Source: a virus. From it: a DNA stretch of 20,091 nt. The DNA lies in IMG/VR virus record IMGVR_UViG_3300005529_001115, positions 1-20,091 of that record; one strand, given 5' to 3'. The notes under the pieces were generated by a model. The model was given only the letters and a program-made list of their open reading frames with translations. It ran no database searches and had not been told where the DNA came from. The position numbers and the translations under genes are program-made. Below, one piece after another: positions 7,319 through 13,415 of the stretch. Position 1 is the stretch's first letter. The number at the start of each line of letters is the position of its first letter.

Positions 7319-7951
7319 TCAGCTTTGTGTCACAGGAGCGCTCGGAGTCCGCTGCTGCGGCCCGGCATTGGCCGCCGGCAGCGGCGCCAGACCAAGCCTG
7401 GCCGCTTTGTCGCGATCCAGAATCGCGCCGCAGCTTCGGCACACAGCCACTCCCGGCTTGATCTTTTCCGCGCAGCCGGGACATTCCACTGTCTCGCGCG
7501 CCTGATAGAACCAATCTTTCTCCACTCCCAGATATTGCGCTGCGCGCCGCTCGACATCGTTGATAAAAAGATAGGAATGCGAGCGCTCCCATTCGCGGTC
7601 CGCGCCTGCGACGAGCCGGCGGTAAAATGCGCTCAGCCTCTCACGCGCCCGGCGCAGCTCATCGTTGCTCGGCATCTCTCCGGCGGCGACGAAAACGCCG
7701 AAAAAGCTCTCCTCCCCGCCGTCGGCGTTGATCTCGCGGCAGAGATCTTCCGCGACTTCCCGCCCCGAAATCGGAATCTCCATGCTGCGCTTGTCGCCGA
7801 GATCCATGGAAGCCGTACGCGGCTCCACGCGCGTGAGCGCGTAAGGCTCGCCTTTTTCGCAGCCGCGCACGCGATAGGCGCCGTAGCTGCGATGCAAGGT
7901 CCACGTCTGGTCGGTCAAGTTCACAATCACTGCGTTGTTTCTGTTCGCCAT
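7319..7951 (-). CDS. Hypothetical protein with C-terminal zinc ribbon
   Basis: The 210-residue product starts at ATG 7951, with GGGGAG directly upstream. The N-terminal 60 residues look beta-rich (VIVNLTDQTWTLHRSYGAYRVRG), the middle is helical (about 95-145), and a four-cysteine zinc ribbon follows (Cys157, Cys160, Cys171, Cys174; spacing CxxC-x10-CxxC). The tail is low-complexity. It is separated from the preceding gene (7976-8572) by 24 bases and precedes the spike by 29, so the three probably form one transcript. No family is recognised with confidence. The ribbon suggests protein or nucleic-acid binding, and a structural role is equally possible. Confidence 0.8.
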   Translation of the reverse strand: MANRNNAVIVNLTDQTWTLHRSYGAYRVRGCEKGEPYALTRVEPRTASMDLGDKRSMEIPISGREVAEDLCREINADGGEESFFGVFVAAGEMPSNDELRRARERLSAFYRRLVAGADREWERSHSYLFINDVERRAAQYLGVEKDWFYQARETVECPGCAEKIKPGVAVCRSCGAILDRDKAARLGLAPLPAANAGPQQRTPSAPVTQS

Positions 7952-7975
7952 TCTCCCCTTCTCCCATCTTCTGGA

Positions 7976-8572
7976 TTACGGAACACCAACAAATGGCACA
8001 CCGTGAAATGCCGGGCAGCCGTCATCCAGCACGTCCCAGGCCCAGGCGTCGTACTCGCGTTCGTTGCGGCGTTCACGCTCTTCGAGCGCCCTACGCCGCT
8101 CACCCGCGCTGGCGCGCCGGCCCGCTTCGATGGCGCGCGCGATGTATTCGGCCACCGTCGGCGTGAGCTGAATAAACTCGCCGCGTGGCCCTTCGAGCGT
8201 GAAGCAATGCTCGTATTCGCCGCGCTCGGGATAAGGTCCGAGCGCGGGCATGCTGACGCCGCCTTCGCGTTCCATGGTTTGCGCGTACCAATCTCGTGGA
8301 GAACCGTAAGCTTCCGGCGGCAGCCAGCGTTCGATGTGCCAGCGGTCGTGCGGCGTGTATTTCGGAACGCGCCGCAGCTCCACGGATTCGCGCACAAGTT
8401 CGCCGGCGGCGTTGCGGTCTTCCCATTTGCCGCCGACCCACGCCAGCCGCGACCATCCCCACACCGCGCGATAGTTCGGCTCGCCAAAACGATTTCGCCC
8501 GCCCGCGAGCCGCAGCCTTAGTTCTACAGAAGGCGCAGCCTGCTGCTGCTCTCTTATGACTCGTATCGCCAA
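7976..8572 (-). CDS. Hypothetical phage-block protein, probable TTG start
   Basis: The open frame runs up to 8734, but residues before 8572 are low quality and overlap the upstream region of the divergent gene. TTG 8572 gives a natural N-terminus (M-AIRVIREQQQ, 198 aa), with GGAA about nine bases upstream. The body has many aromatic and charged residues (AVWGWSRLAWVGGKWED, HDRWHIERWLPPEAYGSP, YEHCFTLEGPRGEFIQLTPTV). A long Arg/Glu-rich helix, probably a coiled coil, occupies about 130-175. No family or catalytic motif is recognised. Position suggests a late-operon accessory or minor structural protein. The start remains uncertain. Confidence 0.65.
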   Translation of the reverse strand: MAIRVIREQQQAAPSVELRLRLAGGRNRFGEPNYRAVWGWSRLAWVGGKWEDRNAAGELVRESVELRRVPKYTPHDRWHIERWLPPEAYGSPRDWYAQTMEREGGVSMPALGPYPERGEYEHCFTLEGPRGEFIQLTPTVAEYIARAIEAGRRASAGERRRALEERERRNEREYDAWAWDVLDDGCPAFHGVPFVGVP

Positions 8573-8629
8573 ATGATTGCGTTCCAGGTCGGCTTGTTGG
8601 AATGCGTTAGCCTGTGCTAGCTTTTGCCC
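8573..8629 (+). promoter_or_regulatory. Short divergent intergenic spacer, candidate promoter for the plus-strand gene
   Basis: The ATG at 8630 has no Shine-Dalgarno sequence. TTGTTG (8594-8599) and TAGCTT (8618-8623) are 18 bases apart and could be weak -35/-10 boxes. That would place the transcript start at about the ATG and make the message leaderless. Both boxes are poor matches, so this is tentative. Confidence 0.25.
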
Positions 8630-9046
8630 ATGGGGCGCGTGTCTGTAGCAACTTGGCTGCTTGTTTTTGCGTTCTGCGCGCAAGCGCTGCCGCAGAAAAC
8701 CTCCAAGCGCGAAATCCCCTGCAAAACTCCCCAAAATGCCTCCGAGTGTTATTGGACTCGAGGCAGAATTGCAATTTACAACGGAAACCCGTCATTCCGA
8801 ATGTGGAAGGTTGGAACGAAGCGTCTGCTCGGAATTTTTAGCGGCCCGTCAGTCTCCCATAACCGGCTATCGCCCGACAACGAGCACCCCGAGCTCCCCG
8901 CTAATGTAGAAAGAATCTGGAAACCAAGACTCGGTGTTTCTCCGCTCTATGGCGACTTCGAGGTTTGCCCCCTGGCACCGGAGCGTTTCGGTGCCATGAG
9001 GCCTGTTTGCATCGAATCGGCAAAGAACCTCTTCGTCAAGCAGTAA
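8630..9046 (+). CDS. Secreted small cysteine-containing protein, lone plus-strand gene (moron candidate)
   Basis: This 138-residue protein starts at ATG 8630; an upstream in-frame TTG (8624) is less likely. It opens with a signal peptide (MGRVSVATWLLVFAFCAQALPQ, cut near residue 20). The mature part has four cysteines (in REIPCKTP, ASECYW, FEVCPL and RPVCIES), allowing two disulfides, and conserved-looking patches (YWTRGRIAIYNG, KVGTKRLLGIFSG, PELPANVERIW). I believe similar short secreted proteins are common in Acidobacteriota, but I cannot name a function. It is divergent from 7976-8572 and convergent with 9052-9744, whose stop lies five bases away. Its base composition is visibly more AT-rich than its neighbours. 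This fits a transferred accessory gene inserted into the late operon. Confidence 0.75.
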   Translation: MGRVSVATWLLVFAFCAQALPQKTSKREIPCKTPQNASECYWTRGRIAIYNGNPSFRMWKVGTKRLLGIFSGPSVSHNRLSPDNEHPELPANVERIWKPRLGVSPLYGDFEVCPLAPERFGAMRPVCIESAKNLFVKQ

Positions 9047-9051
9047 TTGCC

Positions 9052-9744
9052 TCAAAGTTTGCCCCTTGGAGGCGTGTTCTTAAGATTCTCATCGATATCG
9101 GTATATATTGGTCGATGCTTGTATTCATAAGGGCCAAAAACCCTGTTCACGCCAGCTGTCGAGTGCTCAGGATCCTTTCGATCGATAACGCGAGGGCTAG
9201 TCGAAGAAGTGTAGCGGTTATTAAACCAGATCCGGCCGCCTGTTGGGTCTTTGCCCGCGAGCTGCTCCTGAAACGCTTGGCGCGCGGCCTTTAGCGCCTG
9301 CTGATATGCGGCTGAGTTCTCAAGCTGCGGATCAACTTCCTTGCCCGCTGTACCCGCTCGATGATCCCGCTGATCGCCAAAAGTTCGATCGCCGTTGATA
9401 ATGGCGTGTGCCTTCCACAGCTTGGACTCGTAGAAATCCTCGGGCGAGGAAGGCCCCGCAGTAACATTCCTGTCCTCATTCGCAACGATATTGGCCACTT
9501 GCCGCACCGTTAGTTGGTTGATCTTCATGTCGTCGTAGGCTTCCGGCGGCGTTTCCGGCGGTGCGGGAGGCGGAGGCGGCTCGGTGGCTGATCGCGGCGT
9601 CGTCAGATGATCGACTAGCCGGTCCACCCAGGAACCCGAGCCGGTTTGCGTCGCGAGGCCTGGAAACGCATCCGCGATCCTGCCCTGTTCCAGCGACTGG
9701 CCGTAGTCGCCATTCATGTAGTAATTGCCGTTCACAATGGGCAT
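9052..9744 (-). CDS. Putative SleB-like cell-wall hydrolase (endolysin candidate)
   Basis: The 230-residue product starts at ATG 9744. An N-terminal segment (1-50) leads to a proline-rich linker (about 55-68). A domain follows whose pattern recalls SleB-type hydrolases: an early helix (TVRQVANIVANEDRN), WKAHAIINGDRTFGD (about 110-124), a helix with YQQALKAARQAFQEQLAG and the end motif DPTGGRIWFNNR (166-177). In SleB relatives this domain cleaves peptidoglycan, with a glutamate near the N-terminus; Glu90 is the only evident candidate. No signal peptide is visible, so a holin would be needed for release. It follows the small virion protein in the late block. Assignment is by motif resemblance only; a structural protein carrying a hydrolase-like fold is possible. 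Confidence 0.5.
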   Translation of the reverse strand: MPIVNGNYYMNGDYGQSLEQGRIADAFPGLATQTGSGSWVDRLVDHLTTPRSATEPPPPPAPPETPPEAYDDMKINQLTVRQVANIVANEDRNVTAGPSSPEDFYESKLWKAHAIINGDRTFGDQRDHRAGTAGKEVDPQLENSAAYQQALKAARQAFQEQLAGKDPTGGRIWFNNRYTSSTSPRVIDRKDPEHSTAGVNRVFGPYEYKHRPIYTDIDENLKNTPPRGKL

Positions 9745-9778
9745 GATTCGATTTCTTCTATTGGCGGGTGTCCCCGAA

Positions 9779-9855
9779 CTGTCATCCCGAGCGAAGTCCC
9801 GCGCATTTTTGGGGTTCCCGCGCAAAAGCGCGGCGCGGGACGTAGCGAGGGATCT
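9779..9855 (+). repeat. Family A palindromic element, copy 6
   Basis: Left end CTGTCATCCCGAG, right end AGCGAGGGATCT. The core pairs GTCCCGCGC (9796-9804) with GCGCGGGAC (9833-9841), a perfect nine-base stem. It lies 40 bases beyond the stop of the 9895-10275 gene. Confidence 0.85.
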
Positions 9856-9894
9856 CTCCGAGCTTGAGAGCAGATCTGCAGCCCGAGAGAGTTT

Positions 9895-10275
9895 CTAGAC
9901 GGCTTTGCGGAAGACGGCCGAAAACGTGATGATGTCTCCGGTCGCCGAAGCGGGATAGGCGCTGTTTCCGGTGAACTCGACTCCGCCGGCCGCGTATCCG
10001 CGCATCTTCCAGTTGTTCGCTGCCGTGCCTTGCTGCATGTTGTACTGATTCGGCGAGCCGCCCTGCACCGTGAACGAAGCTTGCAGCGGCCCGAACGACG
10101 GGTCTTGCATGCTGCTGTCCACAATTTGCCCGAAGCGGCCGTACTGCCCTTTCAGCGTCGTCCAATCCACCGTGTCGCCGCCGGAGGGATAATTCCCGGA
10201 CACCGCGACCGTGCCAAAGGCGTAGAGCAGATCGAGGCCGAGATCCACATCCGTTATCGTTAAAGTGAGTGCCAT
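9895..10275 (-). CDS. Small virion protein next to the capsid gene (decoration or head-completion candidate)
   Basis: ATG 10275 follows AAGGGGAAG and gives 126 residues ending in TAG. The protein is beta-rich with Gly, Ser and Thr (AFGTVAVSGNYPSGGDTVDW, FGPLQASFTVQGG, GDIITFSAVFRKAV). It has no signal peptide, membrane segment or cysteine. It directly follows the major capsid gene, separated by a hairpin-with-U-tract and a repeat. Phage decoration and head-completion proteins often occupy this place and size. The function is inferred from position alone. Confidence 0.7.
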   Translation of the reverse strand: MALTLTITDVDLGLDLLYAFGTVAVSGNYPSGGDTVDWTTLKGQYGRFGQIVDSSMQDPSFGPLQASFTVQGGSPNQYNMQQGTAANNWKMRGYAAGGVEFTGNSAYPASATGDIITFSAVFRKAV

Positions 10276-10302
10276 TTCCCTTCCCCTTTTTTTGCGCAGA
10301 AA

Positions 10303-10335
10303 CAAAAAGGCGCGAAGCACGTGACCCCGCGCCTT
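10303..10335 (-). terminator. Possible intrinsic terminator between capsid gene and small virion gene
   Basis: On the minus strand AAGGCGCG (10335-10328) and CGCGCCTT (10314-10307) form a perfect eight-base stem with a 13-base loop, followed by a T run (TTTTTGTTT). It lies 90 bases beyond the major capsid stop codon. Such a site could end or reduce transcription after the highly expressed capsid gene. The loop is longer than ideal. Confidence 0.5.
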
Positions 10336-10376
10336 ACCCGCACCTGTGTGCAAACCGCGCCGCCCGTCGCCCGCAA

Positions 10377-10402
10377 GTGTCATTCCGAGGACGAGGAATC
10401 TG
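10377..10402 (+). repeat. Family A element, minimal copy without hairpin core
   Basis: The left end GTGTCATTCCGAG joins directly to the right end GACGAGGAATCTG. It lies 22 bases beyond the major capsid stop. Confidence 0.6.
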
Positions 10403-10424
10403 GTGCTAAAGCGCAACGTCGGCT

Positions 10425-11681
10425 TTAGTAGCCCTGCGGCCGCGCCAGCCCGTCTATATACGCCCCGCTGCGCGGTGAATCCGAGAACACCTGAAATCCG
10501 GTGTCGAAGTAAAAAATAAAAGCCGCCGCCAGCCCGCCCGAAGTCCCATAAATCGGAAAGACGGTCTGATCGCCGACCTCGAAATAGTCGATATCCTTGA
10601 TTACCGCGCGTCCCCAGTGCGAAAGGTCGAGGAAGTCGACGCGCGTCTGGTCGGCATTGATCGAGGACTTGATGGGCACGCCGGCCATGGTTTTTCTTCC
10701 CGTGAAGAGCAGGTCGAGATTGTCGCTGCCGCCGCCCGGACCTTCCTTGATCACCTGGCTGATGGTGATGCCCAGATTTTCCCAGGCGTGCTCCTGTTCG
10801 ACCGAAGTGTACGCAATCAGTTTGCCGAGCTGGCCGATGCCCAACGCCTTGCGCACTTTGTTGATCGCCAGGCGCACGTACCCCGGCACCAGCGCCGAAT
10901 TCGCCGCATTCACGCGCGGCGTCTGCAACTGCTGCGGATAGGTCGCGCGGTTCAGGTTCATCCACGTTCCGGTGGTGGCGTTGTTCTGGTGGTACTTGAT
11001 GCCGAAAAGCGACGTAGGCGAAGCGCCGCTGAGCCCGTCGTGCACGATCACATCGGTTGCGACGGTGCCGCCCGGCACCGCGTCCACGGTAATCGTCTGC
11101 GTGGTGCTGATCGGGTCCGCAGCCACGACGTTGCACGAGCCGCGATTGGTGGTCAGCGTGGTGTCATACACCTGAATCGTCTGCCCGACGTAAACCAGCG
11201 CCGCGCCCGGCGGCGTATTCATCGTCAGCGTCGTGCCGCCCACCGAGCCGATCGTGCCCAGCACGCCGTTGCCGGCGGTCTGCAGCACTTTGTCCAGAAA
11301 CGCGCGGAACTGCTTCATTCCGTTGGCCACTTCGCGTTTGGCCGCGTTCTCGATGGCCTTCTCGCGCGCATTCGTCGCGTACTCGACCAGTTTGGAAATC
11401 TCCACCGCGAATCTGAAAAAGATCGGCGAAATCTGCGCCACGTCATAGCTCGTTCCCGAACCGCGCCCCAGATCGCCGCCGTCGGCGTTGTACGAGCCGC
11501 CTTTGCCGCCCGGATTCACCTGCAGCGGAATGCGCATGTTGCGCGAGCTGACTTTCTCCACGTCTCCGCGCTGCTGGATCATGCTGAGCAGGACGTCGTC
11601 GCGCTCGTACAGCAGCGGCACTTTGTCCCGCACCTTTTCCAGTTGCAGCGCAATCGTCTGCGTGTTTTGCATTTGCGCCAT
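10425..11681 (-). CDS. Major capsid protein (HK97-fold type)
   Basis: The 418-residue product begins at ATG 11681, with GGAGAA six bases upstream, and ends in TAA. The N-terminal region (1-60) is helical, leading to an E-loop-like glycine-rich stretch (about 56-80) and a long helix (about 98-135) matching the spine helix of HK97-fold subunits. Residues 137-217 form a beta-rich insertion (GTIGSVGGTTLTMN, VGQTIQVYD, TQTITVDAV), then the fold resumes (GYVRLAINKVRKALG, LGKLIAYTS, TMAGVPIKSS). The C-terminal FIFYFDTGFQVFSD resembles the final strands seen in phage coats. It sits between scaffold and decoration candidates, the classic order. It should form the capsid shell. No N-terminal cleavage region is evident, in keeping with use of a separate scaffold. 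Confidence 0.9.
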   Translation of the reverse strand: MAQMQNTQTIALQLEKVRDKVPLLYERDDVLLSMIQQRGDVEKVSSRNMRIPLQVNPGGKGGSYNADGGDLGRGSGTSYDVAQISPIFFRFAVEISKLVEYATNAREKAIENAAKREVANGMKQFRAFLDKVLQTAGNGVLGTIGSVGGTTLTMNTPPGAALVYVGQTIQVYDTTLTTNRGSCNVVAADPISTTQTITVDAVPGGTVATDVIVHDGLSGASPTSLFGIKYHQNNATTGTWMNLNRATYPQQLQTPRVNAANSALVPGYVRLAINKVRKALGIGQLGKLIAYTSVEQEHAWENLGITISQVIKEGPGGGSDNLDLLFTGRKTMAGVPIKSSINADQTRVDFLDLSHWGRAVIKDIDYFEVGDQTVFPIYGTSGGLAAAFIFYFDTGFQVFSDSPRSGAYIDGLARPQGY

Positions 11682-12047
11682 CTTGTTTTCTCCTTTTCAT
11701 TGGCACAGCTCCAGGCACGCCAGGCGCGCCAGCGCGAGCAGATCTCGCGAATGCTAAACGCCCGTTGTGCGTTACTCCTGGCTGTGCGGGTTTGTCCGTG
11801 CCGCTCACTTTGGCCGCACCACGGCCTCGGTTTGCGGGTACCGCGAGGAAGCTCTGTGTGCTTAAAACGAGGTCGTCACGAATTCGTGGCGTGACTCACT
11901 TCGCTATTGCGTGAGAATCTGCTCGCCGATGCCCTGTTTGCCTCCGCTGTCATCACGAGCGAGTGCTTTCCCGTCGCGCGCTCCAGCACGCGACCGGGAA
12001 CGAGCGAGGGATCTGCAGTTCTACGAAGGTAACCCCTGGCGAGGCGG
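11682..12047. other. Intergenic 366 bases between capsid and scaffold genes
   Basis: No convincing gene was found. The stretch contains a family A element (11947-12020) adjacent to the scaffold stop and a perfect 12-base palindrome CACGAATTCGTG (11877-11888). A weak CTCAC/GTGAG pair follows near 11895-11914. A minus-strand promoter for the capsid gene could lie here, but no clear boxes were found. Confidence 0.5.
11947..12020 (+). repeat. Family A palindromic element, copy 8
   Basis: CTGTCATCACGAG and GAGCGAGGGATCTGCAGTT flank a core in which TTCCCG-TCGCG opposes CGCGACCGGGAA with one bulged base. It lies 27 bases beyond the scaffold stop. Confidence 0.85.
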
Positions 12048-12650
12048 CTACAGATCCAGGATCTGCTCGTCGGTCATCTTCGAGTAATCGATTTTCCGTG
12101 GAAGCAGCGCGCTCGCCGGAATCGTCGCCGGCAAAGACCCCCCGGTAACATCCCGCCGCGCGGCGGCCGCATCCACGCGCGCCGCCCGCGCGCGGTCCGA
12201 AGCCAGCACCGATGAAGTCCATTCCGCGATCACTCGCCGCGCCACCTCCGGCATCGCGGCACGCGCCCGGCTCGTGATCAGCGAAACGACCTGCTGTCGC
12301 GTCGCGCCGTCAAAATTCCAGCCGCGCAGGATTTCGCCCACTTGCCGGCCGAGCTCGCGGTCACCGGAAAGTGTTGCATGCAACTCCTGGAAAATGTCAT
12401 TGCCGATGCGCCGCCGCGCGCCCTCGCCAATTTCCTCTGGCAGCGTAGAACTGAGCGTGCGGCCGATCGCCTCGCGCGTGGCACGCGCGACATCTTCGTT
12501 GGCCGCCGCCTCGAAGGCACGATACGCCTCAGCCGGAAAGGCGCCGGCGCTGCCGTTGTTTGCGGGAGCCTGGTTTTGCGCTGCCGCGTTCGCCTCCAGC
12601 GAACGCGCCGCCTGTGCCAGCGACTTCGCTGGCGCATTTGTGGTTTGCGT
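12048..12650 (-). CDS. Scaffold-like protein, C-terminal part downstream of an in-frame TAA
   Basis: The frame directly continues that of 12651-13334 and stays open for 200 codons after the TAA (12651-12653). The segment from 12650 to 12384 has no ATG or GTG; only a TTG at 12383 offers a start, deep in the sequence. It is helical and rich in Ala, Arg and Glu, with a compact block (LGRQVGEILRGWNFDGATRQ, ARRVIAEWTSSVLASDRARA) and the C-terminal peptide MTDEQILDL. That peptide also appears near the N-terminus of the other half. Phage scaffolds bind coat protein through such short terminal elements. The piece is probably the second half of one 428-codon gene; independent expression from TTG is less likely. 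Confidence 0.65.
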   Translation of the reverse strand, partial: TQTTNAPAKSLAQAARSLEANAAAQNQAPANNGSAGAFPAEAYRAFEAAANEDVARATREAIGRTLSSTLPEEIGEGARRRIGNDIFQELHATLSGDRELGRQVGEILRGWNFDGATRQQVVSLITSRARAAMPEVARRVIAEWTSSVLASDRARAARVDAAAARRDVTGGSLPATIPASALLPRKIDYSKMTDEQILDL

Positions 12651-13334
12651 TTAGCTCACGCCGAGCCGCCGCGCCAGTTCTGTCAGCGCCTGCGGATCGC
12701 GCTCCGACAACATGCGCGCGCTGGCGGCCAGCATTTCGCGAAATGCCGCGGGATCGCTCTCGTAAAGCCGCGCCGCCAGCCCCGAGCGCGCGCTCGCATC
12801 GCTGCTGAAGTAAGCGGCGTCGAGCGCGGCCACATTTTGCGCCGCTTCCCGCCATTGCCGCGCCTCTGCCGCAGCCGCGGGCTGCGGGTCGAGCTGCTTC
12901 AGCCATGCCGGCTCGCCCTGCGTTTCGCGCGCGAGGAGTTCCCCCTGCGCGCCTGCGCGCTCGGCGATCGATGGGGCAGGTGGGTAGGGCTCCGATGTCT
13001 GCCGGTTGTCGTGCGCTGAAAGTCGGCGGTTAGTCGGGCTTTCAGCGCTTAACGAAGTCGTTGTGGCGCCTCGCGAGCTAGACGAACTCCCCTCCAGAAC
13101 CGCCATGTCGTCCTGCGCTTGCCTTTGCTGTTCGTTGTCATTCTGGGGCCCGGTTCTCAGGGACGAAGCATCCCTCTGCGACTGTTGGGTTGTCGCCCAC
13201 GCCGCTCCGGCGTTCTGGCCCGGAGTTCCTGAGAATGTTGCTTCCAGATCACTCATATCGAGGTCGAGAATCTGTTCATCCGTCATTCCCGCCATGCGCG
13301 CCGCCGGCGCGCTCGCGCTGCTTCCCTGCTGCAT
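12651..13334 (-). CDS. Scaffold-like protein, N-terminal part ending at a premature TAA
   Basis: ATG 13334 is preceded by GGGAGGA. The 227-residue piece carries MTDEQILDLDMSDLEA at about 17-32. A low-complexity linker (about 45-115) includes RDASSLRTGPQNDN, which is encoded by a family A-like repeat (13134-13180). An alanine-rich helical region follows (LDAAYFSSDASARSGLAARL, MLSERDPQALTELARRLGVS). The gene lies between portal and capsid, the usual place for scaffold or scaffold-protease genes. No protease catalytic motif was seen. The stop TAA falls between two helical segments of apparently one protein. Confidence 0.7.
   Translation of the reverse strand: MQQGSSASAPAARMAGMTDEQILDLDMSDLEATFSGTPGQNAGAAWATTQQSQRDASSLRTGPQNDNEQQRQAQDDMAVLEGSSSSSRGATTTSLSAESPTNRRLSAHDNRQTSEPYPPAPSIAERAGAQGELLARETQGEPAWLKQLDPQPAAAAEARQWREAAQNVAALDAAYFSSDASARSGLAARLYESDPAAFREMLAASARMLSERDPQALTELARRLGVS
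13134..13180 (+). repeat. Family A-like sequence inside the scaffold gene
   Basis: GTTGTCATTCTG at 13134 and GGACGAAGCATCCCTCTGCG at 13161-13180 match a diverged family A unit. Read in frame on the minus strand it encodes the SLRTGPQNDN linker. Confidence 0.6.
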
Positions 13335-13353
13335 TAGTCATTCCTCCCAAACA

Positions 13354-13415
13354 TCGTCATCCCGGGGAAGCTCGCCTGCATCTTCATGCGGGCGAGCGAC
13401 GAGGGTTCTGCTTTT
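13354..13415 (+). repeat. Family A palindromic element, copy 9
   Basis: TCGTCATCCCGGGG and GACGAGGGTTCTGCTTTT flank a twelve-base stem, GCTCGCCTGCAT (13370-13381) against ATGCGGGCGAGC (13386-13397), with one wobble pair. Its right end touches the portal stop codon. Confidence 0.85.

Noticed and set aside
8793-8804. GTCATTCCGA-like sequence within the plus-strand secreted gene
   Set aside because: It matches the left end of family A for about ten bases only, encodes a conserved-looking segment (NPSFRMWK) and lacks the right end.
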